In this document: piece after piece, positions 35,898 through 44,663 of the stretch
Layout: each line of letters starts with the position of its first letter
Numbering within the stretch: the stretch's first letter is position 1
NCBI GenBank assembly: GCA_018052705.1
Contig: JAGPMW010000016.1
Coordinates: 1 to 48,429, forward strand
Length of the DNA stretch: 48,429 nucleotides
Direction: 5' to 3'
Source: Selenomonas sp.
GTDB taxonomy: Bacteria; Bacillota; Negativicutes; Selenomonadales; Selenomonadaceae
Program-made: the position numbers and the translations under genes
The notes under the pieces: model-generated
Told to the model about the DNA's origin: nothing
The model's input: the letters and a program-made list of their open reading frames with translations, nothing else
Databases searched by the model: none

Positions 35898-38800
35898 ATG
35901 CTGGACAAAAATGCAGCTGAGCATAACTCCCAAAATATCTACTACCGTTCGCCGGTAGGGGCAGCCGAGGCTGGCAGCAGCGTGCGGCTGGGAATACGGT
36001 TGAAGACCAGGCAGCAGATCAATCAGGTGCTGCTGCGCATCTGGCATGATAAAGCTGGTGAAAAGCTGATCCCGTTGAAGACAATGGATGATGATGAAAC
36101 CGATATCCGGTTTTATTCGGCGGAAATTGAGATGCCAGAAAAGGGATGCCTGCTCTGGTATTATTTTATCATAGCGGCCAGTGATGGAACGTATTATTAT
36201 GGAAACAATAGGGAACAGTGGGGCGGCATAGGCGAACTCAGTGATCATGTTCCGCCGTCATTTCAGATTACGGTTTACCATAAGGGTTCCAAAACACCCG
36301 ACTGGTTTAAGCATGCCGTCATGTACCAGATCTTTCCGGACCGGTTCAAGCGCAAAGGGGATAAGATTATCCGCAAGCAGGGCGCGGTTTTTCATGCCGA
36401 CTGGAGTGACGATCCCTGTTATTATAAGGACCCCGATACCAAGGAAATCGTTGCCTATGATTTCTTTGGTGGCAATATCCAGGGCATCATCGAAAAACTG
36501 GGATACCTGCAGGAACTGGGAATCTCTGTGATCTACCTGAATCCGATCTTTGAATCGGAAAGCAATCACCACTACGATACCGGCGATTATCTGAAGGTTG
36601 ATCCGATCCTCGGGAATGAAAAAGATTTTCAAGAATTGATAAAAAAAGCAGCTGCGAAGGGAATACGCGTGATACTGGATGGCGTATTCAGCCATACGGG
36701 CAGCAACAGCCGCTATTTCAACCGCAAGGGCCAGTACGATAGTGTAGGTGCATTCCAGTCCACGAAATCGCCTTATTATGAGTGGTACAACTTTCGCAAC
36801 TTTCCGCATGAGTATGAGAGCTGGTGGAACTTTAATACGCTGCCGAATGTTACCGAAACCACGCCGTCCTATATGGATTTTATAATCCGTCAGCCCGGGA
36901 GCGTCCTGCATCACTGGCTCAAACAGGGAATTGCCGGCTGGCGGCTGGATGTGGTCGATGAGCTGCCCGAACCATTTTCCAAGGGGTTCTATGCGGAGCT
37001 CAAGAAGACGGATCCCGATGCGGTCATGATTGGCGAGGTTTGGGAAGATGCTTCCCATAAAGTAGCCTATGGTATGCAGCGGGAATATCTTTGCGGTCAG
37101 GAAATGGACTCGGCAATGAACTACCCGTTCCGCAAGATCCTGTTTGATTATCTGCTGGGATATGCGGATGGCAGCAGCTGCTTCCGGCAGTTTGAAAGCC
37201 TGCGTGAAAATTATCCGCCCGAGAATTTCTATGCGATGATGAATCTGATCGGCAGCCATGATGTGCAGCGGGCCGTTACCCTTTTGGGCGAGGCAGCCTA
37301 TTATGATGGTATGCCGGCTGTAGAACAGTCGCGTTCGAGGCTCGATAAGACACAGTACAATCTCGGCGTGGCTCGTGTCATGATGGCCTCGCTTTGGCAG
37401 ATGACCTATCCGGGCGTTCCCTGCATCTACTATGGTGATGAAATCGGGATGCAGGGCTTCAAAGACCCCTACAACCGCCGCCCCTATCAATGGGAGGGCG
37501 GAGATACCTATCTTCAGGACTGGTACCGTAAGCTGATCCGGCTTCGCAATACCTCGCCGGCATTACAGACTGGTGAGATACTGCCACTTTATGGCAGTGG
37601 TGATGTACTGGCCTATGCCCGCGTGATCCGGGCCAATCATGATTTATTTGGTCAGGAAGCCGGCAATGAAGCATTCATTGTTGCCTTTAATCGGAATCGC
37701 AGTGAGTCCTGTACGGTTACACTGGATGTGGGCGATTTCGCCGATGGCTGCTTCTGTGAAGTGCTGGCTATGTCGCCGCAGACGATCCCGGTGGTTCGCG
37801 GCAAATTTACCGTAAAATTGCCGCCGTTGAAGGGCATGATCTGGAAGCATACGCCTGAGCCGCGGCAGCACAGCCGTATGGCCGGGATATTGCTGCATCC
37901 GACTTCTCTGCCGTCAAAATATGGCATTGGCGATCTGGGGAAGGAAGCATATAAGTTTGTCGACTTCCTGCAGGCGGCAGGTCAACGGGTATGGCAGATT
38001 CTGCCATTGGGGCCGGTAGGCTATGGCTATTCGCCGTATCAGTCACCCTCAGCATTTGCGGGCAATCCGCTGCTGATCGATATAGATATGCTCATTGAGC
38101 AGAAATGGCTGGCCGCGGCAGAAGCACATGTCGCTTATGCGAATAAGTCCTCCTTTATTGACTTTGAGCGGGTGCAGACCTTCAAACGGAAATGCCTCAA
38201 AAAAGCCTGGTCCAAGTTCCGGCTGACCGCGGATAAAGATACGGATTATCAGGAATTCTGCCGGCAAGAAGCGTATTGGCTCGATGATTATGCCCTGTTT
38301 GAGGCTGCCAAGCGCGAATATAAGGGCGTTGAATGGACGAGCTGGCCAGATGCGATAAAATACAGGGAACCTAAAGCCTTGCAGACTTTGCGTGAGCATT
38401 TGGATGAGACGGTAGGTCTCATCAAGTTCGTGCAGTATCTGTTTGCTGTTCAGTGGCAGAAACTCCATGAGTATGCGGCTCAGCATGGCGTCCAGATTAT
38501 GGGAGATATGCCGATTTTTCTGGCACAGGACAGCGCCGATGTCTGGGCGCACCGGCAGTTGTTTGATTTAAATCCGAATGGCATGCCGCATACGGTAGCT
38601 GGTGTCCCGCCCGATTATTTCAGCGCTACTGGTCAGTTGTGGGGGAATCCTCAGTATGACTGGCCGGCAATGAAGGCTGAGAATTATGACTGGTGGAAAA
38701 AACGGTTCCAAAAATTATTCAGTATGGTCGATATTGTCCGTATTGATCATTTTCGCGGCTTTGAATCTTTTTGGGAAATTGACGGCAAGGCGAAAACAGC

Positions 38801-39353
38801 GGTCAATGGACGCTGGGTGAAGGGACCGGGGAAACCGTTCTTTGATGAGATCCGCAAGGCTTTAGGGAATCTGCTGATCGTAGCGGAAGATCTGGGGATT
38901 ATCACGGATGAAGTTGAGGATTTGCGTGAGGCCTGTCAGTTCCCCGGCATGAAAGTCCTTCAATTTTCGCTCTATCTCAGTGAACAGGGGCGGATTGGAG
39001 CAGTTATGCCTGAAAACAGTATCGTCTACACGGGCACACATGACAATAATACGACGGTCGGCTGGTATGAGCAGGATATCGATGATCCGACGCGGGCGGC
39101 TATAGCTGGTTTGCTGCATGTCCGCAAGGAGCGTCCGCAAGATATTGCGCAGGCCATGATTGAATTCGCCTATGCGTCGGAGTCCCGTTTGGCGATGATC
39201 CCGATGCAGGATTTCCTGGGATTGGACGACCGGGCCCGCATGAATACCCCGGGTACCGTTGGCTTGAACTGGAAGTGGTGTTTGAAACCAGACTATACAC
39301 TGGCTGTGGATGCGCGTGAACTGCAGAAGCTTTGCCAGAAATATGAACGCTGA
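35898..39353 (+). CDS. GH13 alpha-amylase/neopullulanase-like enzyme fused to GH77 4-alpha-glucanotransferase
   Basis: 1151 residues from ATG 35898 (ATAGGAGC upstream). Part 1 (1 to ~655): an N-terminal beta domain of the CBM34 type (about 10-135), then a GH13 barrel (VMYQIFPDRF at its start) with D351 (GWRLDVVDE), E380 (MIGEVWED) and D455 (GSHDVQR), like neopullulanase/maltogenic amylase-type enzymes. Part 2 (661 to end): a full MalQ/amylomaltase starting MAGILLHPTSLPSKYGIGDL, with D950 (VRIDHFRG), E997 (VAEDLG) and D1049 (TGTHDNNT). All catalytic residues are present in both halves. It likely trims branched or linear alpha-glucans and reshuffles the oligosaccharides, feeding glgP. No signal peptide, so cytoplasmic. 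Last gene of the glycogen cluster. Confidence 0.93.
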   Translation: MLDKNAAEHNSQNIYYRSPVGAAEAGSSVRLGIRLKTRQQINQVLLRIWHDKAGEKLIPLKTMDDDETDIRFYSAEIEMPEKGCLLWYYFIIAASDGTYYYGNNREQWGGIGELSDHVPPSFQITVYHKGSKTPDWFKHAVMYQIFPDRFKRKGDKIIRKQGAVFHADWSDDPCYYKDPDTKEIVAYDFFGGNIQGIIEKLGYLQELGISVIYLNPIFESESNHHYDTGDYLKVDPILGNEKDFQELIKKAAAKGIRVILDGVFSHTGSNSRYFNRKGQYDSVGAFQSTKSPYYEWYNFRNFPHEYESWWNFNTLPNVTETTPSYMDFIIRQPGSVLHHWLKQGIAGWRLDVVDELPEPFSKGFYAELKKTDPDAVMIGEVWEDASHKVAYGMQREYLCGQEMDSAMNYPFRKILFDYLLGYADGSSCFRQFESLRENYPPENFYAMMNLIGSHDVQRAVTLLGEAAYYDGMPAVEQSRSRLDKTQYNLGVARVMMASLWQMTYPGVPCIYYGDEIGMQGFKDPYNRRPYQWEGGDTYLQDWYRKLIRLRNTSPALQTGEILPLYGSGDVLAYARVIRANHDLFGQEAGNEAFIVAFNRNRSESCTVTLDVGDFADGCFCEVLAMSPQTIPVVRGKFTVKLPPLKGMIWKHTPEPRQHSRMAGILLHPTSLPSKYGIGDLGKEAYKFVDFLQAAGQRVWQILPLGPVGYGYSPYQSPSAFAGNPLLIDIDMLIEQKWLAAAEAHVAYANKSSFIDFERVQTFKRKCLKKAWSKFRLTADKDTDYQEFCRQEAYWLDDYALFEAAKREYKGVEWTSWPDAIKYREPKALQTLREHLDETVGLIKFVQYLFAVQWQKLHEYAAQHGVQIMGDMPIFLAQDSADVWAHRQLFDLNPNGMPHTVAGVPPDYFSATGQLWGNPQYDWPAMKAENYDWWKKRFQKLFSMVDIVRIDHFRGFESFWEIDGKAKTAVNGRWVKGPGKPFFDEIRKALGNLLIVAEDLGIITDEVEDLREACQFPGMKVLQFSLYLSEQGRIGAVMPENSIVYTGTHDNNTTVGWYEQDIDDPTRAAIAGLLHVRKERPQDIAQAMIEFAYASESRLAMIPMQDFLGLDDRARMNTPGTVGLNWKWCLKPDYTLAVDARELQKLCQKYER

Positions 39354-39369
39354 ATCATCGGCAAGATTT

Positions 39370-39411
39370 AGACAGGTCCAGTGGCAGTCAGAACTGCCGC
39401 TGGACCTGTCT
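39370..39411 (+). terminator. terminator of the glycogen cluster
   Basis: AGACAGGTCCAG(T)GGCAGT-CAGA-ACTGCC(G)CTGGACCTGTCT, a 19-bp stem with one wobble pair; a short T-rich tail follows (CTAATCATTTATTC). Confidence 0.75.
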
Positions 39412-39512
39412 AATCATTTATTCATGTTAATTTCATGGAGAATGTGGTATTCTATAGTTATTGTCTGAATAATAGAGATGTGAATGTATAAGGGATAAAC
39501 AGGAGGATTATC

Positions 39513-40214
39513 ATGGGGGAATTTACGTTTACGGTTCAAAAAACGTGTCCAATCTGTGGGGAATCGACACGAATCGTTAAGACGAAATCCAAGTTGATGG
39601 TCGAAAAGACCGACGAGGATTTCTGTGTGCATTATAAGGGGTTCAACCCGTATTTTTATAAGATCTGGTTTTGTGAACATTGCGGCTTTGCTGCTGATGA
39701 GAAAACTTTTCTGGGCACGATGCCGTCACTTCATAAGAAGAAGATTCAGGAGTTCCTGGCGCAGCGCAAGCTTGGCATGCAGTTTGTGGAGGAGCGCGGC
39801 ATTCCGGATGCGGTGGCGTCTTTCAAGCTGGCTATTTTCTATGCCGAGATGACGGATCAGCCTTTGGCCAGACGTGCCGGGCTTTATCTCGAGCTGGCCT
39901 GGATCTACCGGGCTGATGGCGAACAGGATAAAGAAAATGAGATGATGCAGCGGGCGGCGGATCTTTATGATACATCGCTGATGACGGAGCGCTATCCCAT
40001 CAATGGATTATCGGATAATACCGTGGTCTATCTGATTGGTGCGATTTATTTCCGCATGCAGGACTATGAGAAGTCGACGCAATATTTATCACGGATTATT
40101 GGTGATCAGAGTATTCGTGACAATGATAATCGATTATATAAAAGAGCCCGTGATCTTTGGCAGACGATTCGTGAGGATACGCGGGATAAGAATTCGGAGG
40201 AAGCAGGAAAATGA
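39513..40214 (+). CDS. DUF2225-type zinc-ribbon protein
   Basis: 233 residues. Two Cys pairs, CPICG (near 13) and CEHCG (near 54), probably bind one zinc ion, in the context TFTVQKTCPICG and YFYKIWFCEHCGFAADEKTF that is typical of the DUF2225 family. The rest is helical with TPR-like pairs (AVASFKLAIFYAEMT, YLELAWIYRADGEQ, YLIGAIYFRMQDYEKSTQYL). Function unknown; a scaffold or protein-binding role is plausible. The ribosome site AGGAGG is at good distance. It overlaps the next gene by ATGA (40211-40214). Confidence 0.85.
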   Translation: MGEFTFTVQKTCPICGESTRIVKTKSKLMVEKTDEDFCVHYKGFNPYFYKIWFCEHCGFAADEKTFLGTMPSLHKKKIQEFLAQRKLGMQFVEERGIPDAVASFKLAIFYAEMTDQPLARRAGLYLELAWIYRADGEQDKENEMMQRAADLYDTSLMTERYPINGLSDNTVVYLIGAIYFRMQDYEKSTQYLSRIIGDQSIRDNDNRLYKRARDLWQTIREDTRDKNSEEAGK

Positions 40215-40900
40215 TTGATTTACCAGCTGGCTGGCAGGAAAAAATAGAACATGTCGATTGGTCCAGGGTGAAGGAAGCCGTGAAGGACTATGGTCCGGCG
40301 ATCAAGGTTATCCAGAATACCTGGGATAAAGAGACACTGCTCGAGATCAGTCAGGGAAAACTATTTGTTCCAGATGATATGCTGAACAAAACGATTGCCG
40401 AACGAATTCCGGCAGACAGCTCGGTAAAATCCGTGATGGTGACATCGCATGCGAATGGACGCATGGACATCAAAGCTGATACGCAGAAGGTTGGTCCGGT
40501 CGAATTGTCGGGCGAGATTCAGGAATTTGTGCATAGTGGCAGTCAATCCTATATGGTTTATCGTGTCCGGGAACGGAATCTGCCCCAGCATGGGCTGATG
40601 AGCTGGATCTTTTCGCGTATCTCACTCTCTATGGCCGAGCGTATGGTCGGGCATATTGAACTCTCGGAGGATTTGCCCATCGAGATCAAGCACAATACCG
40701 TCCGTATTGATTACAGCAGGGTATTGGCCGAGTCAGATTTTGGCAAGACGCAATTTCAGGGGCACCGTCTGCTCGATATGGTTGAGATTGAGAAAGCCAC
40801 GCCGAAAGACGGTGGTATTGAGTTTGACACGAAGCTGAATATTCCGGATGATGTCAAGGCAGCTTTATCAAAGCTGGTGGCGGACAAAGCAGCAGACTAA
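40211..40900 (+). CDS. hypothetical protein in the DUF2225-DUF4127 operon
   Basis: 229 residues, not recognised. No signal peptide; one weak hydrophobic patch around 120-130 (HGLMSWIFSRISLSMAER). Residues 60-180 alternate beta-type segments (SVKSVMVTSHANGRMDIKAD, VELSGEIQEFVHS, SYMVYRVRERNLP, DLPIEIKHNTVRIDYS) and suggest a beta-sandwich or lipid/polymer-binding fold. The C-terminus has PDDVKAALSKLVADKA. It starts within the stop of the DUF2225 gene (ATGA), so the two are translationally coupled. An envelope-related role is only a guess. Confidence 0.8.
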   Translation: MIDLPAGWQEKIEHVDWSRVKEAVKDYGPAIKVIQNTWDKETLLEISQGKLFVPDDMLNKTIAERIPADSSVKSVMVTSHANGRMDIKADTQKVGPVELSGEIQEFVHSGSQSYMVYRVRERNLPQHGLMSWIFSRISLSMAERMVGHIELSEDLPIEIKHNTVRIDYSRVLAESDFGKTQFQGHRLLDMVEIEKATPKDGGIEFDTKLNIPDDVKAALSKLVADKAAD

Positions 40901-40916
40901 TGAGGGGAGCGATTTT

Positions 40917-42548
40917 TTGAAAGGACGTATGCTGGTTCTGCTGGCTGTTTTTAGCGTGCTATTTATGATGATGCCAGTGGTATCGGCCCGTCATAAAAAT
41001 GAATCGAAGGTCGACAAGATCCTGTATGTACCGCTGGATAATCGGCCGATTGCGGATAAACAGACGACGGAAGCCATCCAGAAACTGGGGTATCAGGTCG
41101 TAGTTCCGCCAGAAAATATGCTCGGGGATCGGCAGAATCTCGGCAATCCGGATGAGCTATGGACCTGGATGGAGAAGAATGCACCAGATGCAGATGCGGC
41201 GGTCGTTTCAGCGGATTCTATGCTTTACGGGAGTCTGGTCGGCTCCCGTAAGCACGAATACAGCAAGCAGGAGATCCTGAGCCGGGCGGAGAAGTTCCAG
41301 ACGTTCCGTAAGGAATTTCCCAAGCTGCCGCTTTATGTGTTCAGTTCCATCATGCGGACGCCTCGCAGCGGGGAAGCTTCTGGACACGAGGAACCAGCTT
41401 ACTATCGCAGCTATGGTTCGGATATTTTCCGGTATACGCTGCTCAGGGATAAAGCCGAAGTGGAAGGGCTGACGCGGCGGGAAAAGAAAGAACAGGCCTT
41501 TTTGGAGCAGCTGATTCCCGAAAACGACCTCGCAGACTGGCTGGGGCGGCGTGAGAAAAATTTTGCGGCGAATAAAACGCTGATCAGCATGACGCGGGCG
41601 AATGTATTCAACTATCTTGCCCTGGGCCGCGATGACAATGCACCGTATTCGCAGACCCATCTGGAGAGCCGTCATCTGGCCGAGGCTGGCAGCGACCTCG
41701 ATGTGAGCCGGTTTCAGACGATGGCCGGAATTGATGAGCTTGGCATGCTGCTGCTGACGCGGGCCGTGAATACCATCCGCCATGAAACGCCGTTCATTTA
41801 TGTCCGGTATAACTGGGGGCAGGGAGAATTTACCGTACCGGCGTATTCGGATGAAAAAATCAGCGCCTCAATACGATCGGCTGTTGCTGCTGCCGGCGGA
41901 ATAGAAATCAAAGCACCGGAACGGGCTGATCTGGTGCTGGTCGTCAATACGAATCCGAATGGCCGGACCTATGAGGCCAATGATCGGGCTAATGATGGCA
42001 CGCCGCGAGAGGGAACGAAGTATCTGGCCGATATCATCACGGATTATATCAACAAAGGCTATCCGGTGGCTCTGGCGGATATTGCCTACGCCAATGGCGC
42101 CGATAATGCTTTGATGGAGGAATTGAAGAAGCGCGGCCTGCTGTTCAGGCTACGGGCCTATGCCGGCTGGAATACGCCGACGAACAGCACCGGTTTTGTT
42201 CTGGGGGAAGGACTCCTGACAAAACATATGCGGGATGATGATGTCGATCAGCTGCTTCTTACCCGATATTTGGATGACTGGGCCTATCAGGCCAATGTAC
42301 GGACAATCATGGCCCGCCAGCTCACCTGGCTGCGGGGCGATGGCGTCTATGGCAGTCTGGATACTAAGAAAGACGCCGTGGCTGAACGGTCTGCCAATAT
42401 GATTACGCGATTTGCAGAAACGAATTTCCCCCCCTTCAAGAGTTTGGAGGAGATTCAGGTTGCGTTCCCCTGGAATCGCTTGTTTGAAGCGGATATTCAG
42501 CATCAGGAGCATCAGGAAATCCATTATTTCCAACGGGGCACGAAATAA
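40917..42548 (+). CDS. DUF4127 family protein with signal peptide
   Basis: 543 residues from the TTG at 40917, after GGGGAG at 7 bases (ATG 40929 is an alternative). N-terminal signal peptide: KGRMLVLLAVFSVLFMMMPVVSA, cut near SARH. The mature part carries the DUF4127 blocks ILYVPLDNRPIADKQTTE, VVPPENMLGDRQNLGNPDEL, DAAVVSADSMLYGSLVGSRKH, MTRANVFNYLALGRDDNAPYS, GIDELGMLLLTRAVN, FIYVRYNWGQGE and VALADIAYANGADNALMEEL. Function of the family is unknown; Asp/Asn-rich motifs suggest an enzyme on extracytoplasmic substrates. Confidence 0.85.
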   Translation: MKGRMLVLLAVFSVLFMMMPVVSARHKNESKVDKILYVPLDNRPIADKQTTEAIQKLGYQVVVPPENMLGDRQNLGNPDELWTWMEKNAPDADAAVVSADSMLYGSLVGSRKHEYSKQEILSRAEKFQTFRKEFPKLPLYVFSSIMRTPRSGEASGHEEPAYYRSYGSDIFRYTLLRDKAEVEGLTRREKKEQAFLEQLIPENDLADWLGRREKNFAANKTLISMTRANVFNYLALGRDDNAPYSQTHLESRHLAEAGSDLDVSRFQTMAGIDELGMLLLTRAVNTIRHETPFIYVRYNWGQGEFTVPAYSDEKISASIRSAVAAAGGIEIKAPERADLVLVVNTNPNGRTYEANDRANDGTPREGTKYLADIITDYINKGYPVALADIAYANGADNALMEELKKRGLLFRLRAYAGWNTPTNSTGFVLGEGLLTKHMRDDDVDQLLLTRYLDDWAYQANVRTIMARQLTWLRGDGVYGSLDTKKDAVAERSANMITRFAETNFPPFKSLEEIQVAFPWNRLFEADIQHQEHQEIHYFQRGTK

Positions 42549-42601
42549 AAACGCAAAAACCGGATTCTTTCAACGAAGAATCCGGTTTTTGCGTTTTTAT
42601 T
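42544..42601. terminator. bidirectional terminator reaching into both stop codons
   Basis: A perfect 26-bp inverted repeat (AATAAAAACGCAAAAACCGG... and its complement) with loop TCAACG. The left arm contains the TAA of the DUF4127 gene (42546-42548). The right arm ends within the TTA (minus-strand TAA, 42600-42602) of the DeoR gene. Confidence 0.93.
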
Positions 42602-43367
42602 ATTGGGGAGTGGATACTGGATAGACATGGACTTTATGCCGGTTGAGTTTTTCGAGGGCCGGGGTGTCGGCCAGCTCATCCGTGTAGACTGCATGAATCC
42701 GTTCAAAAGGCATCAGGTCTACAACGCCTGCTGTCTTCAGCGTAGATAATTCGGTGAGTACAATGACCTGCTGTGCGGTATTGGCCATGGCGCGTACCGC
42801 TTCTGCCCGCATAAGATCACAAGCCATGAAGCCCGATTCATCAAGGCCATCCGCGCCGATGAACAGCTTGTTGACATGGAAATCCTGTACACATTTTAGG
42901 ACCATTGGCCCAACCATAACCTGCGATTCATTCTGGTATTCGCCACCAAGCAGAATGACGTGAGCACCAGGCTGCTTGCGGATATAGTCTGCGATGAAGG
43001 CAGAATTGGTGATAATCGTGACATCGCGGCGGTTGGCTGCCAGTTCTTCCGCCAGCAGTGCACAGCAGCCGCCTGATTCAATCATGACAGTTTCGCCATT
43101 GTGGATGCCTTCCGCTGCACGTTGGGCAATCAGCCGTTTCTTCTCATAGTTGAAAGAGAGATGATTGGCGATATCATCGCTGGCGATGATCTTGGCGTAA
43201 CCGTGTTCGCGGCGCAGCAGGCCTTTGCGTTCGAGCAGATTGAGATCCTTACGGATGGTCACTTCGGAAACGTCCAGGGCCTCCGACAGTTCCGTAACCG
43301 CAACACGTTTTTTGCTATTGACAATATTGAGTAATTTTGAATGACGTACATGCATATGACTATCCAT
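42600..43367 (-). CDS. DeoR-family transcriptional regulator (second)
   Basis: 255 residues. N-terminal helix-turn-helix (about 8-62): RHSKLLNIVNSKKRVAVTEL, VSEVTIRKDLNLLERKGLLRR with IRKDL in the recognition helix, and HGYAKI. The C-terminal DeoRC domain has MIESGGCCALLAEEL, VTIITNSAFIADYI, VILLGGEYQNES, KLFIGADGLDESGFM and VVDLMPFERIHAVYTDE. No sugar operon is adjacent; its targets may be the divergent diguanylate cyclase gene or distant genes. Its own promoter lies inside an inverted repeat, so autoregulation is likely. Confidence 0.9.
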   Translation of the reverse strand: MDSHMHVRHSKLLNIVNSKKRVAVTELSEALDVSEVTIRKDLNLLERKGLLRREHGYAKIIASDDIANHLSFNYEKKRLIAQRAAEGIHNGETVMIESGGCCALLAEELAANRRDVTIITNSAFIADYIRKQPGAHVILLGGEYQNESQVMVGPMVLKCVQDFHVNKLFIGADGLDESGFMACDLMRAEAVRAMANTAQQVIVLTELSTLKTAGVVDLMPFERIHAVYTDELADTPALEKLNRHKVHVYPVSTPQ

Positions 43368-43398
43368 TCCTATCTTTTTATTTGGGTGAACATAGTCA

Positions 43399-43445
43399 AT
43401 TATAACATATTCAAATGAAAGTGAAAAGATACGTTTTCATTTGAA
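43399..43445 (-). promoter_or_regulatory. promoter and operator of the second DeoR-type gene
   Basis: Minus strand TTTTCA (43427-43422), 17 bases, TATAAT (43404-43399). The -35 lies between two perfect 11-bp arms, TTCAAATGAAA (43410-43420) and TTTCATTTGAA (43435-43445), each near-palindromic itself. This fits repressor binding over its own promoter. The site also lies 150 bases upstream of the diguanylate cyclase start. Confidence 0.65.
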
Positions 43446-43504
43446 AGTAACGGAATATTCGATTTTATACAGAAAGGGAGGATAGTCCTTGTTATTTTTT
43501 TTAC

Positions 43505-43522
43505 AGTATAGTAAACTATACT
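43505..43522. promoter_or_regulatory. palindrome upstream of the diguanylate cyclase gene
   Basis: AGTATAG-TAAA-CTATACT, perfect 7-bp arms, 73 bases before the start. A possible operator or part of the promoter; no convincing -35/-10 pair was found. A 13-codon frame (TTG 43489 to TGA 43530) with GGGAGG upstream passes through it. Confidence 0.4.
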
Positions 43523-43594
43523 TGGATTGAGAAATGTGGACAGGGATGTTTAATGATCGCTGCTGGAAGACGATCATGGTATTGGAGATAAATA

Positions 43595-44593
43595 ATGGGC
43601 GAGTTACTTGTAAGTGGTCTGCCTAGTGATGTTTTATGGGCAATTATCGTAATTATGGGAATTATCATGTTGATGCTGGTCGCAGAGCTCTTTTATACAC
43701 GAGTACAGCTTCGCGGGCGGCAGGAACGTTATTGGTGGGTGCTGGGCGCTTCAGATATGTATATGTTCGAGTATGATTTAGCCAACGATGAATTGCTGTT
43801 ATCCGAGCATTTTTCGTCTCTATTGGGTATATCATCGCGGCATATATTCCAATTTTCACAGGTCATAAGGCATACGAAAAATAAGACATTCAAACGTGGA
43901 CTGGAACATGTAGCCTATATCCTGAATAATACCCAGAGCGAAACCGTAGAAAGCCGTTTTGAGCTGACACGGGGGGATGGGAGTATAGGAATCTTCCGCG
44001 TTTGCTGTAATTCCTTTTATGATGATCAGGGCTGTCTGACCTCTAAGGTTGGCATTTTGCGGGACATTACCCGTGAAGTCCACGTGGAGGAGGCATTGCG
44101 GGCCCGGGCAGAGCGTGACAGCCTGACCGGTGTCTATAATGCGGGCATGATAAGGAAGCTGATCGAGCATGACTTTGAGGAACAGACACGGGACCGGACT
44201 GGTGCTTTTGTCATGCTTGACATCGACCATTTCAAGAAAATCAATGATACCTTGGGGCATCAGGCTGGCGACAAGGTTTTACAGGAGCTGTCGCGCAGTC
44301 TGCACGCGTCGATACGGGACAGCGACCTTATTGGGCGGCTGGGCGGAGACGAGTTTTGCATCTACCTGCCCGCGATTCCGGGGTATGATTATCTCTGTGA
44401 CTTCTGTGAGCGGCTGAATCGGGTGGCCTCTGAATATTTGGCCGAGATTGGTTTAGGCATGAAAGTAACCATCAGTGTTGGCGGGGTCATGATTCATGAC
44501 CACGAAACATTTGCCGGGGTATATGACCGGGCCGACGAGTTATTGTATGGTGCCAAGAATCAGGGACGAAATACAAATCGCGTCATTGCCTGA
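43595..44593 (+). CDS. membrane-anchored PAS-GGDEF diguanylate cyclase
   Basis: 332 residues. One N-terminal membrane helix (about 10-30, DVLWAIIVIMGIIMLMLVAE). A PAS-like domain (about 45-160) ends in the PAC segment GILRDITREVHVEEAL. The GGDEF domain (about 165-330) follows, opening with ERDSLTGVYNAGMI and with MLDIDHFKKINDTLGHQAGD. The active loop GGDEF is intact at 250-254, and the inhibitory I-site RDSD sits at 241-244, five residues before it. It should therefore make cyclic di-GMP from two GTP with product feedback. Start ATG 43595 with TTGGAGAT upstream. Confidence 0.92.
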   Translation: MGELLVSGLPSDVLWAIIVIMGIIMLMLVAELFYTRVQLRGRQERYWWVLGASDMYMFEYDLANDELLLSEHFSSLLGISSRHIFQFSQVIRHTKNKTFKRGLEHVAYILNNTQSETVESRFELTRGDGSIGIFRVCCNSFYDDQGCLTSKVGILRDITREVHVEEALRARAERDSLTGVYNAGMIRKLIEHDFEEQTRDRTGAFVMLDIDHFKKINDTLGHQAGDKVLQELSRSLHASIRDSDLIGRLGGDEFCIYLPAIPGYDYLCDFCERLNRVASEYLAEIGLGMKVTISVGGVMIHDHETFAGVYDRADELLYGAKNQGRNTNRVIA

Positions 44594-44610
44594 TGCGATT
44601 TAGGCATAGG

Positions 44611-44642
44611 AAAAGGAGCAGCCATTACGGACTGCTCCTTTT
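44611..44642. terminator. bidirectional terminator between the cyclase gene and serC
   Basis: AAAAGGAGCAG (44611-44621) and CTGCTCCTTTT (44632-44642), 10-base loop, T/A runs on both sides. It lies between convergent genes, 21 bases before the serC stop. Confidence 0.88.
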
Positions 44643-44663
44643 TGGTGCGGGTATGTTGCCGGA

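Noticed and set aside
36258..37490. 410-codon minus-strand frame opposite the GH13-GH77 gene
   Set aside because: Inside the catalytic barrel coding region, no ribosome site or domain.
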